A stretch of 6,486 nucleotides of DNA, from positions 1 to 6,486 of the forward strand of contig JBEKYC010000132.1 in the NCBI GenBank assembly GCA_049511415.1, in the 5' to 3' direction. The translations under genes were made by a program, and so were the position numbers. Position 1 is the first letter of the stretch; each line of letters opens with the position of its first letter. Shown here in pieces: positions 1 through 5,883 of this stretch. A model generated the notes under the pieces. That model did not search any database, was not told the origin of the DNA, and was given only the letters and a program-made list of their open reading frames with translations. Origin of the DNA: Bog-159 sp049511415. GTDB taxonomy: Bacteria; Acidobacteriota; Terriglobia; Bryobacterales; Bryobacteraceae.

Positions 1-892
1 ACCCGGTGAAATACAGCGCAATGCGGCGCTGTTGGCAGATCCATACCAGCCCGCTCGTGAACACCCCGGTGCGCTCCGGGGAAATGTCCGCATCCCGGTC
101 CAGCGACAGCACCCGCATGGAAGTATCGTCGTTGTGCGCCACCTCCCCTTGCGCCGCCTGACGCTTCAGTTCCTCCAGGGCCGGTTGGAGCGGGACCGCG
201 GTTTCCTCCATGATCTGACATTGCGTCGCTGCCGGAAGTGGGATCCCCAGGTTGTCTTCCAGTTTTTCCAGACGATTCCAGGGAAATCCGCTCCCGTAGC
301 GGAGCATGGCGATCATGCTCGCCGCCGACTCATCGTACTTCTTCTCGCCGGACTGGGGCGGAGCGGCGGCCGTGTACACCTTCCCGCACAGATTGCATCG
401 CAGCTTTTCCAGCTCATAGACGGTCGCGGCCAGGGGCGCCTGCCCTTTGATCCGCACCAGCACGCCGGGATCACGCTGCGGATAGACCTTGCCGCCGCAC
501 CCATCCGGACATGCGTCCCCAGCCTTTAACGAAGCGTGCGGAACGGGGACCTTCTGCGCCCCGTGATACGCGGCGGCGCCGTTGCGCCCATGCCCGGCCG
601 CCGCACGCTTCGGCTTCTGCGCGGCGCTTTCCGGGCCCGGCCCGCCCGTCTGGACACCTGCCTGCTGTAACACCTTCTCGGTTTTCTCGGTGCTGGCCGG
701 ACACAACAACTGCCGAAGCGCCGCTAGGGTCGTTTCCTTCTGCTCCAACAACTCGGTCACATAGACCAGCGTGCGGATCGCGGCATGCAGCTTCTGATAA
801 CCCTCTGCGGAGAGCGCCGGCCGCGCCTGTTCCAGCAATCCCTCCAGTTCCTCGATGGGAACACTGATGGGCGGCACGCCGGGCGGTTTCAT
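1..892 (-). CDS. tnpC: IS66-family transposase TnpC (partial, N-terminal 297 residues)
   Basis: This is the DDE transposase of the IS66 element; it cuts and joins the element ends. The reading frame opens at ATG 892 and is still open at the window edge, so about the first 297 residues are visible. An N-terminal helical region (about residues 14-75) is followed by a Gly/Pro/Ala-rich linker and the IS66 zinc-binding domain, with Cys128 and Cys132 (CPDGC) paired with Cys166 and Cys169 (CNLC). The catalytic domain begins near residue 180 (YDESAASMIAMLRYGSG), and HNDDTSM at 253-259 matches the first catalytic Asp region, DET in many relatives. The ATG overlaps the stop of the upstream DUF4338 gene as ATGA, implying translational coupling. 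Family assignment is firm; the later catalytic residues are out of view. Confidence 0.95.
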   Translation of the reverse strand, partial: MKPPGVPPISVPIEELEGLLEQARPALSAEGYQKLHAAIRTLVYVTELLEQKETTLAALRQLLCPASTEKTEKVLQQAGVQTGGPGPESAAQKPKRAAAGHGRNGAAAYHGAQKVPVPHASLKAGDACPDGCGGKVYPQRDPGVLVRIKGQAPLAATVYELEKLRCNLCGKVYTAAAPPQSGEKKYDESAASMIAMLRYGSGFPWNRLEKLEDNLGIPLPAATQCQIMEETAVPLQPALEELKRQAAQGEVAHNDDTSMRVLSLDRDADISPERTGVFTSGLVWICQQRRIALYFTG

Positions 893-1773
893 GCGTCCAC
901 CCGCTGCAACAACTGCCGAAACCGGGGCGTCAACGGATAGCCCAGGATCTCTTTAATCGAGCGGTTCGGCCGGCCCGTCTGATCGTCCTTCCCGCGGCCC
1001 GTGGTGCGCCCCAACAACACCCAGTTAGCCGCCCGATAACAGGTTCCACGAAAGCGTTCCGGATCGACAAAGGTCTCCAGAAAATAGATGGGGTGCCCAT
1101 AGGCGTGCTCCCAGTCCGGGGATAAGCGCCGCGCGATGCGGCTGAGGATATGGGAGGCCAGGTGCGGCACCGCGACCCAGGGCAGAATCAGAAAGCGCGT
1201 ATTATAGGCGAGGAAACGGATGTTGCGCCGCCGCGCTTCTGCATTCCAGCCGATGAAACGGTCGCGGCTGCCCAGGTGCCGCGGCGCTGAACTCCAGGCC
1301 AGACAGGCAATCGGCCGTCTCTGAGCCCACAAAACATACTTGAGATGCTCCCCCACCGGCTGCTCATAACCAAGGTAGTGATAGTGCTCCATCAGGCTGT
1401 TGAACAGCGGCTCGTCTACTGTGCGCCGTGCGGGTTCGATCTGAATCGGTCCCAGCGCCCCCAGCGGCATCGCCAGCGGCGCGGTGTCGATTAGGACCGC
1501 CTCTGGCCGCGGACGCCCCGTGCGGCATTGCCCTCGGATGTGGCGGCGTACCGGCGGCAACTCGATCTGGCCGGCCCGCTCCAGCATCAGGAGCAGCCCG
1601 CGGCAAACCACGTCACGCAACGCGCCGTTGGCCTGTTTCCATCCCTGCGCTTCGCATAATTGCCGTGACAGCTTCCAGCGGCTGCTGGTGGGATGCGCCG
1701 CGATGAACTCTCTCAGGAAGACCAACTGCTCGCCGCCGATCTCCTGCCCGCGGTAGCGCCACGTTTCCCCCAT
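889..1773 (-). CDS. DUF4338 / DruA-like protein carried inside the IS66 element
   Basis: This 294-residue protein belongs to the DUF4338 family, whose best-known member is DruA of the Druantia anti-phage system. The biochemical role of the family is not established. The N-terminal part (about 1-85, GGEQLVFLREFIAAHP to IELPPVRR) looks like a small helical, possibly DNA-binding, domain. The family core follows: HYHYLGYEQPVGEHLKYVLW near 130-150, then SRDRFIGWN, RFLAYNTRFLILPW near 190-200, and YFLETFVDPERFRGTCYRAA near 230-250, ending with GRTTGRGKDD. The upstream tnpB stop is 53 bp away and the gene's own stop overlaps tnpC by 4 bases, so it is embedded in the transposition operon. An in-frame stop lies shortly upstream of ATG 1773, which fixes the start; the ribosome binding site is weak. 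Inference: it is an accessory transposition factor or a carried defence-like gene. No other Druantia gene is present. Confidence 0.88.
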   Translation of the reverse strand: MGETWRYRGQEIGGEQLVFLREFIAAHPTSSRWKLSRQLCEAQGWKQANGALRDVVCRGLLLMLERAGQIELPPVRRHIRGQCRTGRPRPEAVLIDTAPLAMPLGALGPIQIEPARRTVDEPLFNSLMEHYHYLGYEQPVGEHLKYVLWAQRRPIACLAWSSAPRHLGSRDRFIGWNAEARRRNIRFLAYNTRFLILPWVAVPHLASHILSRIARRLSPDWEHAYGHPIYFLETFVDPERFRGTCYRAANWVLLGRTTGRGKDDQTGRPNRSIKEILGYPLTPRFRQLLQRVDA

Positions 1774-1826
1774 AACCGCAGCATGACAGGGAAAGAATCA
1801 GAACGTAAGGGTTTTGTTTTGTTTTT

Positions 1827-2174
1827 TCAACTCACTTTGCGCCACACCGGCGCGGCATCGGTTTCCGGGTCGCCGGCGGCCAACAGGAGCTGCGCCTGGT
1901 GCGCTTCCAGTCGTCGGGCGGGTTCTTTTCCGCTCGGCCACCACACAAATTTCCCCTTCGAGAGCCGCTTTTGTGCCAGCCAGAACCCCTGCCCGTCATA
2001 GACTAAGATGCGGATCGAGCTTCCCCGCCGGCTACGGAACACAAACAGGCTGCCGGAGAAGGGGTCGGCGGCGAGTTTCTCCTCGCACAGTCGGGCCAAC
2101 GAGTCGATGCCTTTTCTGCCATCCACGGCTTCAATCGCCACCAGGATGCGCATCTGCGGCGTGATCTGAATCAC
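1827..2174 (-). CDS. tnpB: IS66 family accessory protein TnpB (IS66 Orf2)
   Basis: TnpB is a small protein needed for IS66 transposition; its exact role is not settled. Translation from GTG 2174 gives 115 residues, close to the usual family length. It starts MIQITPQMRILVAIE and carries the hallmark strings RKGIDSLA, DPFSGSLFVFRSRRG, ILVYDGQGFWLAQKRL and GKFVWWPSG. The GTG start is preferred because the family characteristically begins with M-I-Q-I and because it overlaps the tnpA stop codon as GTGA. The frame stays open further upstream, to about 2459, but that extension lies antiparallel to no known domain and falls inside tnpA in another frame, so it is not used. A 53-bp gap separates it from the DruA-like gene. 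Confidence 0.94.
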   Translation of the reverse strand: MIQITPQMRILVAIEAVDGRKGIDSLARLCEEKLAADPFSGSLFVFRSRRGSSIRILVYDGQGFWLAQKRLSKGKFVWWPSGKEPARRLEAHQAQLLLAAGDPETDAAPVWRKVS

Positions 2175-2569
2175 GCCGACTCCCACAACGTGCGGCTCAC
2201 TGCGGCCAGGTCCGGCGCCGCGGCGCCCTTCCACTGGATACGGATCTTGCCCCGTGGCCCTTCTAACTCGATTAAGCACTCCGCCAGAGCCACCGCCTCG
2301 GATGGTATCAGTTCCAAAAATGTGGCCGGTGTCGTCGCCGTGCGCGCGCTGCCAGGCGCGGATTCCACCATCCGCTGGAGCTTGGCATACTCCAGGCGCA
2401 AAACCTTGGCGGTTCGGAACACACCGTGCTCCCGAGCTACCACCGCCGCGGAAGCCCACAATCCCGCTGGAATGGGCAATCGTCCCCGATGGGAACTGCG
2501 CCAGCGCTCGAAGCGCCGATAAACTTTCTGCATGCCGTCCGGCACGTCACCTTGCGCTTTGACGGACAT
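2171..2569 (-). CDS. tnpA: IS66-element TnpA-like protein
   Basis: This is the first gene of the IS66 operon and encodes 132 residues. It lies in the tnpA position, directly upstream of and overlapping tnpB. It does not look like the standard IS66 TnpA helix-turn-helix protein. It instead resembles the variant type with an N-terminal FERWRSSHRGRLPIPAGLW segment, a central helical stretch (AAVVAREHGVFRTAKVLRLEYAKLQRMV, about residues 41-68) plausibly forming a DNA-binding helix-turn-helix, and a C-terminal strand-rich part with ECLIELEGPRGKIRIQW and a closing DLAAVSRTLW. The start at ATG 2569 is supported by an AAGGAGGA ribosome binding site 6 to 7 bases upstream. The role as DNA-binding transposition accessory protein is inferred from position and family pattern. 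Confidence 0.8.
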   Translation of the reverse strand: MSVKAQGDVPDGMQKVYRRFERWRSSHRGRLPIPAGLWASAAVVAREHGVFRTAKVLRLEYAKLQRMVESAPGSARTATTPATFLELIPSEAVALAECLIELEGPRGKIRIQWKGAAAPDLAAVSRTLWESA

Positions 2570-2575
2570 CGTCGG

Positions 2576-2583
2576 TCCTCCTT
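2576..2583 (-). promoter_or_regulatory. Ribosome binding site of the IS66 tnpA-like gene
   Basis: The minus strand reads AAGGAGGA, ending 6 bases before the ATG at 2569. This near-perfect Shine-Dalgarno sequence decides the start of the first gene; later genes of the element have weak sites and appear to rely on overlapping stop/start codons. Confidence 0.8.
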
Positions 2584-2593
2584 GCCCCTGCTA

Positions 2594-2612
2594 GGCGTAA
2601 GACCGACGTTAC
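2594..2612 (-). repeat. Candidate terminal inverted repeat (upstream end) of the IS66 element
   Basis: On the minus strand this reads GTAACGTCGGTCTTACGCC, beginning with the GTAA typical of IS66-family ends. It lies 25 bp upstream of the tnpA-like start, the usual distance for IS66 operons. The matching repeat at the tnpC end is outside the window, so the boundary is inferred. If correct, the adjacent 8 bp at 2613-2620 would be one copy of the target duplication. Confidence 0.6.
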
Positions 2613-2675
2613 CAGCTACTGCCGGCGGGAGTCATGCAGGCTTGCGGAAAACTCACGTTTTATTGGGCTTTGCTT

Positions 2676-2725
2676 TGGTGGACCTGGTGAGATTCGAACT
2701 CACGACCTCTTCCATGCCATGGAAG
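2676..2725 (-). tRNA. tRNA-Ala(GGC) 3' fragment, probable attachment-site scar
   Basis: The minus strand contains the 3' part of a tRNA. There is an anticodon stem CTTCC/GGAAG (2721-2725 with 2709-2713), a 7-base loop ATGGCAT with anticodon GGC, variable region AGGTC, a T arm GTGAG-TTCGAAT-CTCAC (2687-2703), the acceptor strand CAGGTCC (2680-2686), discriminator A and an encoded CCA (2676-2678). The acceptor would pair with GGGCCTG, giving the G3:U70 pair that marks alanine tRNAs. No D arm or 5' acceptor strand is found beyond 2725, where the sequence becomes unrelated. A precise 3' remnant like this is what site-specific integration into a tRNA gene leaves at the distal junction. It is not a functional tRNA as seen. 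Confidence 0.85.
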
Positions 2726-2729
2726 CCAG

Positions 2730-2772
2730 ATCAATCACTTACAGACAATCGGACCGAAAATCAAAGACTTAC
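2730..2772 (+). repeat. Direct repeat pair ATCAANNACTTAC beside the tRNA scar
   Basis: ATCAATCACTTAC at 2730-2742 and ATCAAAGACTTAC at 2760-2772 match at 11 of 13 positions with a 30-base period, about three helical turns. A second overlapping pair, GACCGAAA, occurs at 2752-2759 and 2775-2782. They begin 4 bases past the broken tRNA edge. The spacing and location suit protein-binding arm sites of an integrase, but this is inference. Confidence 0.45.
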
Positions 2773-2785
2773 GAGACCGAAATTT

Positions 2786-2877
2786 GGACGCCAGGAGGAC
2801 GCCAGTGCGCGCTTCCATAAAATCTGGACTCCACGTGGACTCCGGCATCTGCGGCGAATGATAATCACGTGGACTCC
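2786..2877 (+). repeat. Array of GGACKCC units in helically spaced pairs, partly within CACGTGGACTCC repeats
   Basis: GGACGCCAG occurs at 2786-2794 and 2797-2805, an 11-base period. TGGACTCC occurs at 2825-2832 and 2836-2843, again an 11-base period, and a third time at 2870-2877. The last two belong to a perfect 12-base direct repeat CACGTGGACTCC (2832-2843 and 2866-2877). CACGTG hexamers also lie at 2901-2906 and 3025-3030, so the first three are 34 and 35 bases apart. One helical turn within pairs suggests cooperative protein binding on one DNA face. Candidate binders are an integrase, a directionality factor or a local regulator. Confidence 0.5.
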
Positions 2878-3083
2878 ACCCCCCCGCGGCTTTGGAATTT
2901 CACGTGCATCGCGCGCGGTTGCCCGGCGTTTTCGATTCTTCGTCGTCTTCGTCGTCCAGGACGAAGAACGGATTTCCTATATACAACGGTCCCTCACGCC
3001 TCCACGTTTACGCAGGAGGGCGCACACGTGGCGCCCGCCTTGGCACGCCTGGACGTATGGTGCCAGTGCGCGGTCGCAGTGCG

Positions 3084-4322
3084 TCAGGTGATCGGATACT
3101 GGTCTCCATCAGACAATCGCTTCACATTTCCAAAGCCTTCGCAGTGTTCATCCCATCCCTGCCCGTGAACCGGAATCACTGCTTTCGGCTGCAATGCCTT
3201 CGTGAAGGCGCGCAGATCGGAGGGGGATGCGTGTCCGCTCGTATGGAGAAAAGCGACCTCGGCACCGCCGCCCTTGCACCACTGCAGCGCTGCGGCGTGA
3301 TAGGGATCTGAAAGGTAACCATTCCACATGGAGAAGTTGTACACGTCGTCCGCGTTCGGCAGAACACCCGACCTCTCGTAATCCGGAATCAGTGCGCGGC
3401 GCAGCATAATGACGTGCCGCCCGCCGACGAGATTCCTGGCGGCTATCCCGAATCGCGCAATGCGCTCAATGAAGTCCTCGCGGCCATGACCTCCGTACGT
3501 GGATCGGAGCCTTTTCGTTATAACGACCATCAGGTTCGGAAAGCCAGCACGCGGAAGTCCCGTCCCTTCAGAGATTCTGTCGAGTACATCCGCCGTGTAC
3601 AAGTCGACCACCAACGTCCTCTGCGTGCGCTTGGCGGCACGGTACAGGGTAACGGTGCGATCGACGTTCTGGCCCGACCAACTCACAAACACACGGCCCT
3701 TTGTGCGGTTGAACAGATCGGCGAATTCGTGTTCGAGGTGCTCCTCGCTCACGACCGGCTTCTCGGTGCCGAGATTCGTGCCCTCAATGATGAGCACATC
3801 GATGTCAGCCGGAGGCTTCGCCATCATTCGGTCGACCAGCACGGACTTGCGACCGTGCCGGCGAAAATCGCCGGTGTACAGAATTCGTTTACCGTCCGCT
3901 TCGACCATCAGCATATACGCGTCGAAGGCCGAGTGATCCGTCAGTATCGGTGTGACGGTAAATGGGCCAACGGTGAACGGCCCGGAGCGGCTATTCCACG
4001 TCATGAATGTGCGCTTGAGAGGCCGGCGCAACAACTCGCCGGGGATGGCGATTAGTTGCGCCGATTTGCTTCCCGTCCAGATTGGCCAGGAAGCAGGTAA
4101 CTGTTCGATGACCCCCCAATGATCCTGGTGCGGATGACTGATCAGGACCGTGGCGGGACGCTTGCAGTCGAGTGACTCCGGCACGACATCATTGGCGCCT
4201 TCCGGCGCATCGAGTTGTCTCCCGGCATCAAGAATGAGCCGTTCACCCGAAGCGTGCTGGATCTCGATACAGGTCCCGCCGATCTGATGGGTGCCACGGT
4301 GAACTGTTAGTGTTACGCTCAC
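3084..4322 (-). CDS. MBL-fold beta-CASP nuclease-like protein (RNase J-like motifs)
   Basis: This 412-residue metallo-beta-lactamase fold protein is predicted to be a zinc-dependent RNA or DNA nuclease. All expected metal ligands are visible: Asp32 (ILDAG), HPHQDH at 63-68 (His63, His65, Asp67, His68), His130 (LTDHSAFDAY) and Asp152 (YTGDF). The beta-CASP domain follows, with an acidic motif A (Glu180, IIEGTN), then FVSWSGQN near 212-219, motif B HTSGHAS (His360, His364) and motif C VIPVHG (His386). The last two match RNase J/archaeal beta-CASP nucleases rather than lactamases. It is shorter than RNase J (about 550 residues) and lacks that enzyme's C-terminal domain, so a housekeeping RNase J is unlikely. 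The GTG start overlaps the stop of the nuclease-like gene upstream as GTGA, so both are made together. Substrate is unknown. Confidence 0.88.
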   Translation of the reverse strand: MSVTLTVHRGTHQIGGTCIEIQHASGERLILDAGRQLDAPEGANDVVPESLDCKRPATVLISHPHQDHWGVIEQLPASWPIWTGSKSAQLIAIPGELLRRPLKRTFMTWNSRSGPFTVGPFTVTPILTDHSAFDAYMLMVEADGKRILYTGDFRRHGRKSVLVDRMMAKPPADIDVLIIEGTNLGTEKPVVSEEHLEHEFADLFNRTKGRVFVSWSGQNVDRTVTLYRAAKRTQRTLVVDLYTADVLDRISEGTGLPRAGFPNLMVVITKRLRSTYGGHGREDFIERIARFGIAARNLVGGRHVIMLRRALIPDYERSGVLPNADDVYNFSMWNGYLSDPYHAAALQWCKGGGAEVAFLHTSGHASPSDLRAFTKALQPKAVIPVHGQGWDEHCEGFGNVKRLSDGDQYPIT

Positions 4323-5284
4323 GCTGTCGCACTCAGCGACATGCCAGTCGCCCCTCGGACCAATTGAACGGCGATGCCAACTTCACGAAGTTTGTCGAGG
4401 TGACCGTTCTCCATAAAGCACGCATTCTCCTCCGTGTCATCGATGATTAACCGAGGCCTTTCGTCCAAGCCTAGTTGCGACGGGTCCTGCCGGGCTACGA
4501 CTCCAACTGCGCTCCCGAGTTCGCACGCGTTCAGGTTCCGCGCCCTGGCAATTGCGTGCATGCGGGCCAACACTGCACACGTGGTCTGATAAGCCTCGCG
4601 TACATCGTTTTGGTATTTTGCGAGCCAGCGCTGGTATCTCTTCAACTGCTCGATAACCTTCGGTGCAGTTTTGGAGCGTGCCTCTGAATTGGTAACGAGC
4701 TTGGCTTCCCAAAACACGAGTTTGTAGCGGTCGCCCAACGTGTCAAGCGCGACGACGTCGATCCGCCTCGCACTCTTCTTTGTCCATATGTCTGGGTCCC
4801 ACGGAAGCCCGGCCTCCAGGTCGATCACGCCGGGGTTTTCCGTGACGAGACGGTCCACAAACTGTTTTTCTTCTTTCGCATATTTTTTTTGACTGGCGGC
4901 CCTGGTCCAATCGAGCAGGAACTCCTCGCAATACCGTACTCTCGATCCATCGGGCTTCGCGAACCCTCCCTCGCTAACCAGGATGTAGTCCCGGCCTGGG
5001 GCGTTTTCTCCAAAGACGTACTTCTTGTGAATTGTCGCCTGTAGCCTGCGGGTGCCTTCGATGATACTCACCTTTGCGACCGACTGGCCGGCACGATAAA
5101 AATTAAGGTATCCGTTACGAACGGTAAGCCTCAAATGATCCGCTTCGACCTGAGACTCGCACCGACCATCCCGATCTCCGGCAGGACGCCAGTGGCTTAG
5201 CAGGTCGCGGAACCAGGCGTTCTCCGGTGCGTCCACCACCTCTTCGATAGCATCCATATTGAACTTCCGCTTGAATTTGGTCAT
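4319..5284 (-). CDS. PD-(D/E)XK nuclease-like protein with QxxxY motif
   Basis: This 321-residue protein is predicted to be a DNA nuclease. A central core fits the PD-(D/E)XK pattern: a helix with acidic residues (KEEKQFVDRL, 137-146), Asp176 in RRIDVVAL, then Glu193 and Lys195 in KLVFWEAKL, and Gln213-x3-Tyr217 (QLKRY), the QxxxY motif seen in RecB/AddB/Cas4-type nucleases. Asp176 to Glu193 spacing is normal for the fold. The N-terminal 120 residues (NGYLNFYRAGQSVAKVSI, HKKYVFGENAPGRDY) are a separate, unrecognised domain; the C-terminal 100 residues are mixed alpha/beta. No signal peptide or membrane segment is visible. An AGGAG lies 12 bases before ATG 5284, a long spacing; Met10 is an alternative start. 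It overlaps the beta-CASP gene by 4 bases. Shedu (DUF4263) nucleases show a similar D..ExK core, but I cannot assign it to that family. Confidence 0.82.
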   Translation of the reverse strand: MTKFKRKFNMDAIEEVVDAPENAWFRDLLSHWRPAGDRDGRCESQVEADHLRLTVRNGYLNFYRAGQSVAKVSIIEGTRRLQATIHKKYVFGENAPGRDYILVSEGGFAKPDGSRVRYCEEFLLDWTRAASQKKYAKEEKQFVDRLVTENPGVIDLEAGLPWDPDIWTKKSARRIDVVALDTLGDRYKLVFWEAKLVTNSEARSKTAPKVIEQLKRYQRWLAKYQNDVREAYQTTCAVLARMHAIARARNLNACELGSAVGVVARQDPSQLGLDERPRLIIDDTEENACFMENGHLDKLREVGIAVQLVRGATGMSLSATA

Positions 5285-5311
5285 CGAATTAGTACGCTCC
5301 TGTGAATAGAT

Positions 5312-5325
5312 TTGGCCTGAGCCAA
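5312..5325. promoter_or_regulatory. Inverted repeat TTGGC-N4-GCCAA upstream of the nuclease-like gene
   Basis: A perfect 5-base inverted repeat with a 4-base centre lies 27 bases before the ATG of the PD-(D/E)XK gene, in the 90-bp gap after the frameshifted paralogue. Its place suggests an operator, but such short palindromes arise by chance. No confident promoter boxes were found around it. Confidence 0.2.
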
Positions 5326-5374
5326 GAGTCGCCTCTTACCAGGGACCATACGGCCGCCCTGAGGGGACACGCCA

Positions 5375-5820
5375 TCAAACCTCTTCGCCACTACAATCCG
5401 GATGCAGCGATCGCGTGCTCTGGTAATGGCCATCCCTCATGAACACAACCCGTTCTGCGGGGATGCCGAAGTGCTCCAGGACGCGCTGAAGCTCGTCTTG
5501 AGATATTTGCCTGTCAGCGTAGACGATGAATTGGCTTTTGACGGAGTCGAACACCACCCTTCCTCTTGGCCACTCCTCGTATTCGGAGTGACGCACGATG
5601 CCGGCAATGCCCCGTCCGGGCACCGTGCGCGCCAGCGCTCCCATACGTCGTAATGGCCGTGCGGACAAGTGAGGCAGTCTCCATATTCTTCGGCCTCGGC
5701 TAATGCGCACCGGTGTGCCATCAGGAGGACTCTCCCGGAATCATCCCGCAGGAACCAGTAAGGACCGACGTAGGCGTCCTTCGGATGATCGCCGGATTTT
5801 GTTTCGAGCATTCTTGTCAT
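5375..5820 (-). pseudogene. Frameshifted copy of a WPRGRV-motif conserved hypothetical protein
   Basis: Two overlapping minus-strand frames together form one protein resembling the intact neighbour at 5884-6312. The first frame, from ATG 5820, gives VGPYWFLRDDSGRVLLMAHR, then EEYGDCLTCPHGHYDVWERW. The second frame resumes with YEEWPRGRVVFDSVKSQF, DELQRVLEHFGIPAERV and DGHYQS, ending at TGA 5375. The neighbour shows the same order: VGIFWFIQ, YGEFINYPGDHSRYW, KDWPRGRVIYDRKTQRF, DPHY. The switch corresponds to loss of one base somewhere between about 5580 and 5645. No slippery heptamer is apparent there, so a mutation or a sequencing error is more likely than programmed frameshifting. A TTG start at 5880 is possible but unneeded. 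Function unknown; similar proteins recur as uncharacterised genes in environmental bacteria. Confidence 0.72.
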
Positions 5821-5883
5821 TGTACGCAAATGAGAGCTTTTATTGCGCATTTTGCGGTGCGCCGAGGCCCAATCCTGCAACCA

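Larger units (their letters stand above)
1..2612 (-). mobile_element. IS66-family insertion sequence, 3' end cut by window edge
   Basis: Four consecutive minus-strand genes make up this element: a tnpA-like gene, tnpB (IS66 Orf2), a DUF4338/DruA-like gene and tnpC (zinc finger plus start of the DDE domain). The tnpA/tnpB and DruA-like/tnpC pairs overlap by 4 bases. The upstream end is placed at 2612, where the minus strand begins GTAACGTCGG; IS66-family ends usually start with GTAA. The other terminus lies outside the window, so neither the paired inverted repeat nor the 8-bp target duplication expected for IS66 can be checked. The extra DUF4338 gene distinguishes it from the standard three-gene IS66 layout. 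All visible reading frames are intact, suggesting a recent or active copy. Confidence 0.9.
2726..3083. other. Gene-free 358-bp stretch next to the tRNA scar, rich in short repeats
   Basis: No convincing coding region is present on either strand. Open frames here are low-complexity readings, and one on the plus strand simply translates the antisense of the tRNA fragment. The left half (2730-2880) holds several short direct repeats listed separately. The right half has an inverted repeat TTCTTCGTC/GACGAAGAA (2936-2944 with 2960-2968) and a weaker TGGCAC/GTGCCA pair near 3040-3064, downstream of the beta-CASP gene stop. Neither has a following T-run, so no rho-independent terminator is called. 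Position between a tRNA scar and the first island gene suggests an attachment-site arm region. Confidence 0.5.

Noticed and set aside
32..867. Plus-strand open frames of 118 to 165 residues
   Set aside because: They are antisense to tnpC, which has clear zinc-finger and DDE motifs; composition is arginine/proline-rich as expected for shadows of GC-rich coding DNA.
889..1773. A Druantia defence system
   Set aside because: Only a DruA-like gene is present; no large helicase or other Druantia component is visible and the neighbours are IS66 transposition genes.
2676..2755. A complete tRNA-Ala gene
   Set aside because: No D arm or 5' acceptor strand pairing with CAGGTCC is present beyond the anticodon stem.
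2786..2906. CRISPR array
   Set aside because: The repeats are only 8 to 12 bases, irregularly spaced, and there are no cas genes.
2936..2968. Rho-independent terminator for the beta-CASP gene
   Set aside because: The 9-base inverted repeat has a 15-base loop and no T-run on either side.
2426..3091. A 221-residue plus-strand open frame containing LVRFELTTSSMPW
   Set aside because: That string is the translation of the antisense of the tRNA fragment, a common false gene; the rest is low-complexity and overlaps tnpA on the other strand.
3414..4055. A 213-residue plus-strand open frame
   Set aside because: It is antisense to the beta-CASP gene, whose conserved catalytic motifs show which strand is coding.
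5580..5645. Programmed ribosomal frameshift joining the two frames
   Set aside because: No slippery heptamer or obvious stimulatory structure is visible in the switch zone; a one-base deletion or error is simpler.
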